Positions 14,250-21,868 of a DNA stretch of 24,526 nt are shown in pieces. Made by a program: the position numbers and the translations under genes. Origin of the DNA: Bacillota bacterium (lineage in GTDB: Bacteria; Bacillota_I; Bacilli_A; RFN20; CAG-826); contig JAEWUY010000099.1 in NCBI GenBank assembly GCA_023396795.1, positions 1 to 24,526 on the forward strand, in the 5' to 3' direction. Below the pieces are notes generated by a model. It was not told the origin of the DNA. It did not search any database and saw nothing but the letters and a program-made list of their open reading frames with translations. How positions within the stretch are numbered: the first letter of the stretch is position 1; each line of letters opens with the position of its first letter.

Positions 14250-15227
14250 ATGATTGAAATCAAAATTAGTAGCCAAGAGGCAAATCAAAGAGTTGATAAG
14301 TATGTTCGCAAATATTTAAACAATGCGCCTCTAAGCTTTATTTATCGTCTTTTTCGTAAGAAAGACGTTAAAATATCCGGTCACTGGGTTAGTATTGACT
14401 ACATTTTAAAAAGTGATGATGTTTTAAAAATTTATGTCACTGATCAGCAACTTTCTGAATTATCCAAACCTCGTGAACTTACAAATGCTACTATTTTAAA
14501 GTCCGTCGTTTATGAAGATGAAAATATCTTAATTGCGAATAAAATTAAAGGTCTCCTCGTTCATGGCGATGAAAAAGAGAAGACAAACACCCTCGCTAAT
14601 CAAGTCATTAATTATTTGATTTTCAAAGGTGAATATAATCCCAAGGAAACAAAAGGTTTTGTGCCCTCTCCCGCGCATCGTCTTGACCGGAATACCTCAG
14701 GTTTAATTATTTTTGCTAAAAATCTTCCAGCTTTACAAGAACTTGAGGCGATGTTTAAAAAAAGGGAAGGTATCGAAAAACACTATTTAGCTCTTGTTGT
14801 TGGTTGTGTTGAAAAAGATCAGCTAATAAATATTCCTCTGCGTAAAGACGCCCAGGCCAAGATGGTCAAAGTCGACAAAGTTGAAAATGGAGCGCTTGAG
14901 GCTAAAAGTAAAATCCATATTCAAAAAAGATTGAAAAAATACACGTTAATTGATGTTCAACTTTTAACTGGTCGAACCCACCAAATACGCGTCCATATGA
15001 ATGCGATAGGTCATCCGGTTGTTGGCGATGGCAAATACGGAGATTTTAAAGATAATCGTTTTTTTAAAGAAACATTTAATTACGACTCTCAGTTTTTGCA
15101 CGCCTATCTCTTAAAATTTAATGGTAATCAAGGTTTACTTGCATACTTAAATGGACGGACCTTTGAAAGTTCATTGCCAGAAAAAGAATTAGAAATATTA
15201 AACGTTTTGTCAAATAAGGAGAATTAA
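14250..15227 (+). CDS. RluC/RluD-family 23S rRNA pseudouridine synthase
   Basis: Converts specific uridines of 23S rRNA to pseudouridine. An N-terminal S4 RNA-binding domain (about residues 8-65; RVDKYVRKYL, then FIYRLFRKKDVKISG) precedes the catalytic domain. The family motif HRLDRNTSGL is at 143-152, with catalytic D146; LLTGRTHQIRVHM and GHPVVGDGKYG follow in the usual order. The protein of 325 aa fits RluC/RluD, and the S4 sequence with a nonstandard KISGHWV turn leans to RluC-like, but the target uridines cannot be assigned. The gene appears leaderless. It is followed after 2 bases by pgcA, whose ribosome binding site lies in its last codons. Confidence 0.93.
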   Translation: MIEIKISSQEANQRVDKYVRKYLNNAPLSFIYRLFRKKDVKISGHWVSIDYILKSDDVLKIYVTDQQLSELSKPRELTNATILKSVVYEDENILIANKIKGLLVHGDEKEKTNTLANQVINYLIFKGEYNPKETKGFVPSPAHRLDRNTSGLIIFAKNLPALQELEAMFKKREGIEKHYLALVVGCVEKDQLINIPLRKDAQAKMVKVDKVENGALEAKSKIHIQKRLKKYTLIDVQLLTGRTHQIRVHMNAIGHPVVGDGKYGDFKDNRFFKETFNYDSQFLHAYLLKFNGNQGLLAYLNGRTFESSLPEKELEILNVLSNKEN

Positions 15228-15229
15228 AA

Positions 15230-16930
15230 ATGACGACACAGCAAAACTATCGCCGTTGGCTAGAAAGCCCAAAAGTCGATGAGGCTTTAAAAGAAGAAAT
15301 GAAAAAAATGTCGGCCCAAGAAGTCGATGAAGCTTTTTTTAAAAATATCGAATTTGGCACAGCTGGCATGCGAGGAATTCTTGGCCCGGGCACAAACCGG
15401 ATGAACAAATTTACAATTCAAAAAGCGGCGGTGGGCTTTGCTCTATATTTGATGGAAACCTATACAAACGCAAGAGAATTAGGGGTTGTTATTTCTCACG
15501 ATAACCGCCATATGTCGCGGGAATTTACGATGCAAATCGCCAACATTTTGTCAAAAATGGGGCTTAAATCTTATATTTTTGATGATTTAAGACCAACTCC
15601 CGAACTGTCATTTGCTGTTCGCTATATTAAGACATGTGGAGGCATTATGATTACAGCCTCACATAATCCCAAGGAATATAATGGCTTTAAAGTATATGAT
15701 GAGCATGGTTGTCAGCTTGTGCCTCATAAGATATCGCGATTAATTGAAATCATCGACGCCTTACCTGATGAACTCCAACTTGAAGTCCCACCCAGTTTAA
15801 ATTGCAGTGAGATTACAACCCTGGGCAATAATGTTGATGAAGAATATGTCCGTTTAGTAAAAAACATTCAGCTTAATCCCCATTTGAATAAAGCGGGATT
15901 TAAAATCGTTTTTACTCCTAATCACGGGACGAGTTATGTTAATGCAATGCGTGTTTTTGAAGATTGCGGCTACGAGATTTATCCGGTTACGTCACAAGTT
16001 GCGCCGGACCCCGATTTTAAAGGAACACTCTCGCCTAATCCTGAAGATCAAAAAGCCTATATCGAACCTATAAAATTAGCTAAGGAAATAGGAGCGCATT
16101 TTATCGTCATGACCGATCCAGATGGCGATCGCGTTGGTGTCAGTTATCTTTCCAGCCGAGGTGAGTACGAATTATTTACTGGCAATCAATCAGCAGCCTT
16201 ACTAATTGACTACTTATTAAGTCAAAGGCAAAAGAAAGGACTCCTAGCAAAAAATGGTGTCTTTTACGACACAATTGTTTCCTCAGACTTAGGAAGAACG
16301 ATTGCGAAAAGTTACGGACTTAAAGTTGAAACTTTTTTGACTGGATTTAAATTTATAGGTGACCGCATTCAATATTATATTGAACATGGTGGTCCGACTT
16401 TCGAATTTGGCTATGAAGAAAGTTATGGGTGTCTGATCGCCCCTTTCGCTCGCGACAAAGATGGAATTCAAGCTATTTTGATGTATTGTGAGATGGCTCT
16501 TTATCATCATTTACAGGGCAAGACTTTAGATCTTGTTTATGATGAGTTACAAAAGAAACATGGTTATCGGCTTGATGTTTCTTTCTCAGTCGAGTTTAAA
16601 GGTTCGACTGGTATGGAGAAAATGCGTGATATTATGAGGCGTTTAAGCGCGAATGAAATTACAGAAATTAACCATCATCATGTTGTTGAAACAAGAGACT
16701 ACATTAAGCAAATTATCACTAATGCAAATGGCATTAGTGAGTTGAATCTACCAAAGGCCGATGTTGTCATTTTGATTTTAGATGATGAGTCCAGTATTGC
16801 CGTGCGACCAAGCGGTACCGAACCAAAATGCAAATTCTATTTTGGGGTTAAAGGTTCAAGTGCCGAAGCCATCAAAGATGTGCCAAATATTTTGTTTGCA
16901 AAACTAAAAGAAAAACTCGCGATTGATTAA
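15230..16930 (+). CDS. pgcA: Phosphoglucomutase/phosphomannomutase, alpha-D-phosphohexomutase family
   Basis: Interconverts glucose-1- and glucose-6-phosphate (or the mannose equivalents), feeding nucleotide sugars for wall and glycolipid synthesis. The four family blocks are intact in the 566-aa product: TASHNPKEYNGFK with phospho-Ser144, metal loop DPDGDR (296-301), sugar-binding GYEESYG (394-400) and phosphate-binding RPSGTEPK (526-533). The N-terminal EFGTAGMRG (41-49) marks the PgcA/PGM2-like subgroup found in Bacilli. AAGGAG sits 8 bases before the ATG, inside the end of the preceding gene, with a 2-base gap, so both genes are one operon. I see no clear terminator between this gene and the next promoter at 16943. 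Confidence 0.96.
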   Translation: MTTQQNYRRWLESPKVDEALKEEMKKMSAQEVDEAFFKNIEFGTAGMRGILGPGTNRMNKFTIQKAAVGFALYLMETYTNARELGVVISHDNRHMSREFTMQIANILSKMGLKSYIFDDLRPTPELSFAVRYIKTCGGIMITASHNPKEYNGFKVYDEHGCQLVPHKISRLIEIIDALPDELQLEVPPSLNCSEITTLGNNVDEEYVRLVKNIQLNPHLNKAGFKIVFTPNHGTSYVNAMRVFEDCGYEIYPVTSQVAPDPDFKGTLSPNPEDQKAYIEPIKLAKEIGAHFIVMTDPDGDRVGVSYLSSRGEYELFTGNQSAALLIDYLLSQRQKKGLLAKNGVFYDTIVSSDLGRTIAKSYGLKVETFLTGFKFIGDRIQYYIEHGGPTFEFGYEESYGCLIAPFARDKDGIQAILMYCEMALYHHLQGKTLDLVYDELQKKHGYRLDVSFSVEFKGSTGMEKMRDIMRRLSANEITEINHHHVVETRDYIKQIITNANGISELNLPKADVVILILDDESSIAVRPSGTEPKCKFYFGVKGSSAEAIKDVPNILFAKLKEKLAID

Positions 16931-16942
16931 TCAAAAATTTTC

Positions 16943-16970
16943 TTGAATTATTAAAGTGCAGGTATATTAT
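16943..16970 (+). promoter_or_regulatory. Putative promoter of the PII-like/antiporter operon
   Basis: TTGAAT (16943-16948), a 16-base spacer and TATTAT (16965-16970). A leader of about 9 bases would still contain GGAGG (16975-16979). Confidence 0.4.
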
Positions 16971-16985
16971 TACTGGAGGTAATTT

Positions 16986-17318
16986 ATGAAGTACTTATTA
17001 GTAACTATTATTAAAAACAACGAAAGAGCGCATCGCTTGTTTGAAAAGCTCAATGAATTAAAAATTAAAGGCACCGTTTTACCTTCAACTGGTTTGAACC
17101 ACGCTTTGATGGAATCCAACGTGAATCATCCACCGATTTTTGGTGGTTCGCGATATTTAGTCGAACAAGAATATGAGTCAAATTCAACTGTCATTATCGT
17201 TATTGATGAAGCCAAACTCGAATTAGCTCGTTCGACAATTAAAGAAGTCACCCAAAACTTAACTGACGCCTTTATGTTTGCCGTCCCCCTTGATCATTAC
17301 GAAGGAAGCGAAGTGTAA
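16986..17318 (+). CDS. PII-like small regulatory protein, partner of the downstream antiporter
   Basis: A 110-aa cytoplasmic protein with the beta-alpha-beta order of the PII/DarA superfamily. Strand KYLLVTII (2-9) leads to helix ERAHRLFEKLNELK and a strand ending in a GTVLPSTG turn. A 25-residue segment (about 39-62) stands where the PII T-loop would be and includes PPIFGGSRYL. Then come STVIIVID, a helix (EAKLELARSTIKEVTQN), and a last strand AFMFAVPLDHYEG, which resembles the LPVDQFERF ending of the c-di-AMP receptor DarA/PstA, also 109 aa. Overall identity looks low, so this is a fold-level assignment. GGAGG lies 6 bases upstream. Its stop overlaps the antiporter start (TAATG), which suggests coupled synthesis and a regulatory role on that transporter. 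Ligand unknown. Confidence 0.7.
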   Translation: MKYLLVTIIKNNERAHRLFEKLNELKIKGTVLPSTGLNHALMESNVNHPPIFGGSRYLVEQEYESNSTVIIVIDEAKLELARSTIKEVTQNLTDAFMFAVPLDHYEGSEV

Positions 17319-18565
17319 TGGAATATTTGAATCTTACACTTGTCCTCGGCGTAGCGATGGCGGCAGGGCTGCTTTCAACAAGATTAATGCGCTTGTTGAA
17401 TCTGCCTAATGTCACTGGCTATTTGCTTATCGGTCTCTTGCTCGGGCCATTTATCGGTCATCTTTTTTCCGCTCAAACAATTGCTGATTTCTCGATTATT
17501 AGCGATATCGCTTTAGGTTTTATTGCCTTTAGTATCGGCTGTGAATTCAAACTTTCTTCTTTAAAGAAGATTGGTTCAAAAGTAGTTATTATCACCATAT
17601 TTCAAGCGTTACTTACGGCGATTGTCGTCGGTGTATCCATTTATGCTTTTAGTCGTGATGTGGCCCTTGCATTAATGTTGGGAGCCATCGCCACAGCAAC
17701 CGCTCCAGCTGCAACCTTAATGGTTGTGCGGCAGTATAAAGCTAAAGGGCCCATTGTTGATACTCTTTTACCGGTTGTCGCTTTTGACGACGCTATTGGC
17801 TTAATTGTTTTTTCTGTTTTACTATCGATATCCAAAGTTGTTGCAACAAATAGCGCCCTTTCAGTTGAAGCTATTTTAGTTGCTCCTTTAATAGAAATTT
17901 TCTTATCACTTGTTATTGGTGCTGCCCTCGGAGCCTTATTGGCTCTCGTGATGCGCTTTTTTAAATCCCGAGCTAATCGCTTAACGTTAATGATAACGAC
18001 CGTTTTTCTTGGCGTCGGTATTACTGCTTTATTCGCCGTGATTGACTGGTACTCACTTTCCTCGCTTCTTTTATGTATGATGATTGGCGCCGTCTTTTCC
18101 AATTTGCGGCACGACTCCAATCTAGTTATCGAAGGGGTTGATCGCTGGACGCCGCCTTTATTTATGTTTTTCTTTATTTTAAGCGGCGCGGAACTTGATT
18201 TAACTGTCATTTTGAGTGTAGGTATTATCGGAATTGTTTATATTTTAGCGCGGAGCCTTGGCAAATACGTTGGAGCTTATTTAGGAGCTCTTACGACCAA
18301 AAGCGATAAGCCAATTAGACGCTATTTGGGTTTGACTTTACTACCACAAGCTGGTGTTGCAATTGGTATGGCCAAAATTGTTTCCGATGAAATGCCAGCC
18401 CAAATCGGCACTAAAATAGTGACCGTTGTTTTGTGCTCGGTTTTAGTGTTTGAATTAATTGGTCCCATTATTACTAAATTAGCACTTGTTCGTGCGGGCG
18501 AAATTGTTATCGAACCCAAAAAACCGAAGGTCTTACCAACACCTCCGTTACCTCCAAGTCAATAA
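17318..18565 (+). CDS. CPA2-family cation:proton antiporter (KefB/NapA type membrane domain)
   Basis: An inner-membrane monovalent-cation/proton antiporter. About 11-13 hydrophobic helices fill residues 5-395. NVTGYLLIGLLLGPFIG (31-47) is the typical second helix of CPA2 proteins, and AFDDAIGLIVF (155-165) carries the paired aspartates D157 and D158 of the ion-binding site, which suggests electrogenic Na+ or K+ exchange. A TATAP-type unwound helix (ATATAPAA, 125-132) is also present. The protein has only a short proline-rich tail (PKKPKVLPTPPLPPS) and no RCK/TrkA nucleotide-binding domain. Regulation in trans by the overlapping PII-like gene would fill that role. The last gene of its operon, closed by the terminator at 18574-18598. 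Confidence 0.93.
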   Translation: MEYLNLTLVLGVAMAAGLLSTRLMRLLNLPNVTGYLLIGLLLGPFIGHLFSAQTIADFSIISDIALGFIAFSIGCEFKLSSLKKIGSKVVIITIFQALLTAIVVGVSIYAFSRDVALALMLGAIATATAPAATLMVVRQYKAKGPIVDTLLPVVAFDDAIGLIVFSVLLSISKVVATNSALSVEAILVAPLIEIFLSLVIGAALGALLALVMRFFKSRANRLTLMITTVFLGVGITALFAVIDWYSLSSLLLCMMIGAVFSNLRHDSNLVIEGVDRWTPPLFMFFFILSGAELDLTVILSVGIIGIVYILARSLGKYVGAYLGALTTKSDKPIRRYLGLTLLPQAGVAIGMAKIVSDEMPAQIGTKIVTVVLCSVLVFELIGPIITKLALVRAGEIVIEPKKPKVLPTPPLPPSQ

Positions 18566-18573
18566 GCAATAAC

Positions 18574-18598
18574 AAAAGACGCCTTAATGGCGCCTTTT
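18574..18598. terminator. Shared terminator between the antiporter and the convergent HAD gene
   Basis: AAAAG and CTTTT flank CGCC (18580-18583) and GGCG (18589-18592), separated by one A/C mismatch; loop 18584-18588. The loop contains part of the stop codon of the minus-strand HAD gene, and T-runs occur on both sides. Confidence 0.75.
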
Positions 18599-19411
18599 AA
18601 TTTCCTTTAGAATATCTTTTAATGTGTGATATATTCCGTCGTTTTCGTTGTCCTTCACGCTGACACGATGAGCGGTTTTGATTACTTCTGGAACGCCGTT
18701 TTTCATCGCCACGCTAATGCCAGAGACAGCGAACATATCAATATCGTTTTCAGCATCACCAAAGGTGATAATATTGTCTTTATTGATGCCATAGTAATTG
18801 GCGATATGAGTTATACCGGTTCCTTTGGAAACGCATTTGAAGAAAATTTCAAAATATGAAAAGCCAAACCAGAAACGAACATCGATTTGCTCATATTTAC
18901 TAACTATTGAACGGATTTTATCAACATCGATGTTGTCTTTTTTGGTTTGAAGAATCATTGTCATTGGATTGACGTTTAACGTTTCCGTTATGTCTCCATA
19001 ATGCATTTTCATGCCCTCGTACCAAAAGAATTTGCCTAGATAATGGTCCTCATTGTTAATCCAAATTTCGGTGTCGTTTTCGCACATAATATTTTGAACA
19101 TAAGGCTGAAGATCAACAAATAAATTTTTGACTATTTCTTTTGGAAACTCAAATTCAACTCTTGGAAAACTAGAATCCTGGGGATGAAAAACAAACGCAC
19201 CATTGTAGCAGACAAGGGGTGAGGATAGTCCGAGTTCATGATAGTAGCGATATAAGGCTCGCGATGGCCGACCGCTGGCCAAAACAATAAGATGCCCTTG
19301 GTTATTTAAACGTTTTAAAAGCCGTTTTGTTCGCGGCGTAATATCTTTATCGTTATTAAGGAGTGTGCCGTCCATATCGACAGCTATGAGAAGACGTTTG
19401 TTATTTCGCAT
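18584..19411 (-). CDS. Cof-type HAD-IIB phosphatase
   Basis: A cytoplasmic haloacid-dehalogenase phosphatase, 275 aa, substrate unknown. Motif I is VDMDGTLL (D12, D14), motif II is IVLASGRPSRAL (Ser in ASGR), and motif IV is ITFGDAENDIDMF, preceded by the conserved Lys in FKCVSKGTGI and followed by AVAMKNG-type SVAMKNGVPEVI. The cap domain between motifs II and III assigns class IIB (Cof/YidA-like). The ATG at 19411 lies inside the last codons of trpS, an 11-base overlap, so it is translationally coupled to trpS. A TTG four codons upstream is less likely. Why a phosphatase should be tied to tryptophanyl-tRNA synthetase is not evident. Confidence 0.92.
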   Translation of the reverse strand: MRNNKRLLIAVDMDGTLLNNDKDITPRTKRLLKRLNNQGHLIVLASGRPSRALYRYYHELGLSSPLVCYNGAFVFHPQDSSFPRVEFEFPKEIVKNLFVDLQPYVQNIMCENDTEIWINNEDHYLGKFFWYEGMKMHYGDITETLNVNPMTMILQTKKDNIDVDKIRSIVSKYEQIDVRFWFGFSYFEIFFKCVSKGTGITHIANYYGINKDNIITFGDAENDIDMFAVSGISVAMKNGVPEVIKTAHRVSVKDNENDGIYHTLKDILKEIKRRH

Positions 19412-20387
19412 TGAGTAAACCAACGGCGTTTTTGACGCGGTTTAATGTTTTTAAAGCAATAGTTTGAGCACGAGTGGCCCCGTTTTTTAAGACGATATTA
19501 ATTTCATCACTTTGGATTAATGCTTCATATCTATTTTTAAAAGGTTCTAATTCGGCAATTACCGCATCAGCGACAGCTTTTTTAAAGTCGCCATAACGGT
19601 AACCGGCAAAATGCTTTTCAGCCGCCGGAATCGTCATATCTTTTAGCGAAGCATAAATCGTTAGTAAATTAGAAATACCAGGTTTGGAGGCGACATCATA
19701 AATAATTTCGCTACCAGAATCAGTAACGGCAGCCATAATTTTTTTACGAATAACGCTCAAATCATCTTTTAAAAAGATATCACCCTTAGAATCTGATTTG
19801 GACATTTTGCGTGTTGGATCACTGAGTGACATAATGCGTGCGCCAACTTTTGTTACCTGGGCTTTGGGCATGACGAGAATATCGCCATAACGTTTATTAA
19901 AACGATTCACGAGATCGCGGGCTAATTCGACGTGTTGCGTTTGGTCTTCGCCCACCGGAACGATAGAAGCATCATAAAGGAGGATATCGGCCGCCATTAA
20001 AACCGGATAGGCAAAAAGACCTAAGCCGATGGCGTTATTGTTCATTTTTGCAGATAAATCTTTAAACTGTGTCATCCGCGATAATTCTCCCATATAAAGA
20101 TAGTTTTGAAAAATGGTGTTTAGTTCACTATGAGCGCTGACTTGGCTTTGTAAAAAGATGGTGGCTTTTTGCGGATCTAAACCACTCGCTAAATAGAAAG
20201 CGACTAAATCGCGAGTGTTTTCTCGTAAAGTTTCGGGTTCAATCGGAAGAGTCAGAGCATGAAGATCGGCAATAAAAATGAAAACCTCGCCCTTATCTTG
20301 GAATTTTTTGAAATGTTTCAAAGCTCCTAGATAATTACCGAGGGTGAGCTGGCCAGTTGGTTTTATGCCACTTAAAACGCGGTCCAT
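19401..20387 (-). CDS. trpS: Tryptophanyl-tRNA synthetase
   Basis: Charges tRNA-Trp with tryptophan. A class I synthetase of 328 aa, standard for bacterial TrpRS. The N-terminal SGIKPTGQLTLGNYLGAL contains the HIGH-equivalent TLGN (residues 15-18). Further signatures are FIADLHALT, the PVGEDQTQHVELARDLVNRFN block and the KMSKSDS loop in the C-terminal half. I chose the ATG at 20387, which has GGAGG 7 bases upstream. The promoter is a perfect consensus with no long leader, so there is no T-box or attenuator. It is the first gene of an operon with the overlapping HAD gene. Confidence 0.98.
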   Translation of the reverse strand: MDRVLSGIKPTGQLTLGNYLGALKHFKKFQDKGEVFIFIADLHALTLPIEPETLRENTRDLVAFYLASGLDPQKATIFLQSQVSAHSELNTIFQNYLYMGELSRMTQFKDLSAKMNNNAIGLGLFAYPVLMAADILLYDASIVPVGEDQTQHVELARDLVNRFNKRYGDILVMPKAQVTKVGARIMSLSDPTRKMSKSDSKGDIFLKDDLSVIRKKIMAAVTDSGSEIIYDVASKPGISNLLTIYASLKDMTIPAAEKHFAGYRYGDFKKAVADAVIAELEPFKNRYEALIQSDEINIVLKNGATRAQTIALKTLNRVKNAVGLLNAK

Positions 20388-20414
20388 GATAATTCCTCCG
20401 TTTAAGTCTTTAAC

Positions 20415-20443
20415 ATTATAGGCGTGAAACACGTACGTGTCAA
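20415..20443 (-). promoter_or_regulatory. Perfect-consensus promoter of trpS with an embedded palindrome
   Basis: On the minus strand TTGACA (20438-20443), a 17-base spacer and TATAAT (20415-20420), the ideal sigma-A promoter. The perfect 12-bp palindrome ACACGTACGTGT (20429-20440) covers half of the -35 and runs into the spacer. The leader is about 20 bases and contains GGAGG. Confidence 0.85.
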
Positions 20444-20497
20444 TTTAACCATCACGGCTATTATGTAAAAATATATGGCTACTAACAGACGCTTTTA

Positions 20498-20506
20498 TGG
20501 TAAAAT
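20498..20506 (+). promoter_or_regulatory. Extended -10 promoter of spx
   Basis: TGG followed by TAAAAT (20501-20506). No convincing -35 is seen. The start near 20513 gives a leader of about 8 bases without a Shine-Dalgarno site. Confidence 0.4.
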
Positions 20507-20520
20507 TACGTGTAGCAATT

Positions 20521-20964
20521 ATGATAAGAATTTACACATCCCCCAGCTGCTCCAGCTGCCGAAAAGTCAAAAAATGGTTCGAAGACCAACAAATCCCTTT
20601 TGAAGAAAGGAATATTTTTAACGCCACTTTAGACCCGAAAGAATTGAAAGAAATTCTTTTTAAGTCTGAAAACGGCACCGAAGATATTATTTCCGAACGT
20701 AGTAAAATCGTTAAAGAAAAAAAGATTAACATCGATAATTTAACTATTACCCAAATGATTGATTTTATTCGCGAGAATCCTTCCGTCTTAAAACGGCCGA
20801 TTGTCGTTAATGATCGACGGATTCAAGTTGGATACAATGAGGAAGAAATTCGTTCCTTTATACCGCAAGCGCGACGTATTTTCGAAAGCAATTGTAATTC
20901 AGAAAATTGTCCAGATTTTAATTCGTGCCCTCACGCTCGTGATTGTGTTATCGACAAAAAATGA
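20521..20964 (+). CDS. spx: Spx-family redox-responsive RNA polymerase-binding regulator with a cysteine-rich tail
   Basis: Spx binds the C-terminal domain of the RNA polymerase alpha subunit and redirects transcription under thiol stress. The protein from ATG 20521 (147 aa) has the ArsC/thioredoxin-like fold with the N-terminal switch SPSCSSCRK (C10 and C13). The ENGTEDIISERSK segment, including the Gly needed for alpha binding, LKRPIVV and QVGYNEEEIRSF also match Bacillus subtilis Spx closely. The tail is unusual: C125, C130, C136 and C142, with H138, in the last 25 residues, absent from standard Spx of about 131 aa. An earlier in-frame start at 20497 precedes the likely promoter and is rejected. 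The stop overlaps the next gene's start (ATGA). Confidence 0.93.
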   Translation: MIRIYTSPSCSSCRKVKKWFEDQQIPFEERNIFNATLDPKELKEILFKSENGTEDIISERSKIVKEKKINIDNLTITQMIDFIRENPSVLKRPIVVNDRRIQVGYNEEEIRSFIPQARRIFESNCNSENCPDFNSCPHARDCVIDKK

Positions 20965-21335
20965 TTTTTCTAATTGAAAATCCCTTTAATATATTTTTAC
21001 AAGAAAACGCCCTTTGGATTGCACTTTCTTTTGCTTCTATAATCATTATTACATTAGTGGTCATCTTTCTTACTGGCCGAAAAAAGAGCCGATCTAATCG
21101 TCAGTTTGATTTTGACGCCGATGCTTTTATTAAAGCTTTGGGCGGTCTAGAAAACTTTACGAATGTCGAGGCAAAAGGATCGCGGCTTAGTGTCGCGATA
21201 AAAGATAAAAATCTCCTAAATGAGGAGAATTTGAAGAAAAATGGTGTTCTATCACTAATTAAAATGTCGAACAAAGTTGTGCTTGTTGTGGACGGTTCGG
21301 CTGAAAAATTTAAACAAAAAATTATAAATTCTTAA
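20961..21335 (+). CDS. Single-pass membrane protein with a cysteine-less PTS EIIB-like domain
   Basis: A 124-aa protein: a short N-terminal segment, one membrane helix (about 19-38), a basic stop-transfer patch (GRKKSRSNR, 39-47) and a cytoplasmic domain (53-124) that follows the glucose-family PTS EIIB pattern: FIKALGGLENFTNVEAKGSRLSVAIKD split across 56-82, then NGVLSLI, and VVLVVDGSAEKF. In true EIIB the phosphocysteine sits in the sequence ACITRLR; here the matching stretch is AKGSRLS, with Lys72 in place of Cys. It therefore cannot act as a phosphocarrier by the known route. No EIIC domain is adjacent. It begins inside the spx stop codon (ATGA overlap), so it is made with Spx. A regulatory or structural role is likely but undefined. 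Confidence 0.78.
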   Translation: MIFLIENPFNIFLQENALWIALSFASIIIITLVVIFLTGRKKSRSNRQFDFDADAFIKALGGLENFTNVEAKGSRLSVAIKDKNLLNEENLKKNGVLSLIKMSNKVVLVVDGSAEKFKQKIINS

Positions 21336-21867
21336 AACAATGTTTGTTAATGTCTTCAGTTGGAAAACCCATGACATTATCAAAACTTCCGACAATTCGC
21401 TCAACAAGATCATAACCATCTTGAATTCCATACGCTCCGGCTTTGTCAAATGGCAAGCCGCTTTTTATATATTCGGCAATCAACTTTGGCGAAAGCTTTT
21501 TAAAATATACTTCTGTTTTGACGGTGCGGTTAATTTCCATCTCGTTATTTATATAAGTATAGCCACTTAGAACAATATGACGTTGACCTGATAAAAGGGA
21601 AAGCATACGGTAAGCATCGTCTGCGTCTTTGGGCTTACCTAATATTTGTTCATTAATAATAACGACGGTATCACAGGCTAAAACATCATCTTGTGGATAA
21701 GCTTGAAAAACTTTATAAGCTTTGAGTCGCGAAACATCCAAAGGATGTACATGAGGATGCTTTCGACTTTCATTTTCGTCGATATTTGGGCTAATAATTT
21801 TAAAATCATTGCGAATTTTTCGCAAAAGCTCATGACGACGTGGTGATTGCGAAGCCAAAATTAACAT
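21322..21867 (-). CDS. maf: Maf-family nucleoside triphosphate pyrophosphatase
   Basis: Hydrolyses non-canonical or methylated nucleoside triphosphates (dTTP/UTP-type or 7-methyl-GTP subfamily) to monophosphates; overproduction blocks septation in some bacteria. The 181-aa product starts with the canonical LILASQSPRRHELL loop. The catalytic VLACDTVVIINEQILGKPKD block (Asp in CDT) follows in the middle, then LSGQRHIVLSGY, and finally a Maf-typical FDKAGAYGIQD and SFDNVMGFP. Its start is 1 base after the rnj stop, so the genes are co-transcribed. Its 3' end overlaps that of the convergent EIIB-like gene by 14 bases. Exact substrate subgroup not assigned. Confidence 0.95.
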   Translation of the reverse strand: MLILASQSPRRHELLRKIRNDFKIISPNIDENESRKHPHVHPLDVSRLKAYKVFQAYPQDDVLACDTVVIINEQILGKPKDADDAYRMLSLLSGQRHIVLSGYTYINNEMEINRTVKTEVYFKKLSPKLIAEYIKSGLPFDKAGAYGIQDGYDLVERIVGSFDNVMGFPTEDINKHCFKNL

Positions 21868-21868
21868 G

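Noticed and set aside
17641..18210. A 189-codon open frame antisense to the antiporter gene
   Set aside because: Composition is that of an antisense shadow, it has no ribosome binding site, and the plus-strand antiporter is unambiguous.
20388..20520. T-box leader for trpS
   Set aside because: The promoter leaves only about 20 bases of leader, too short for a T-box, and no terminator or specifier loop is present.
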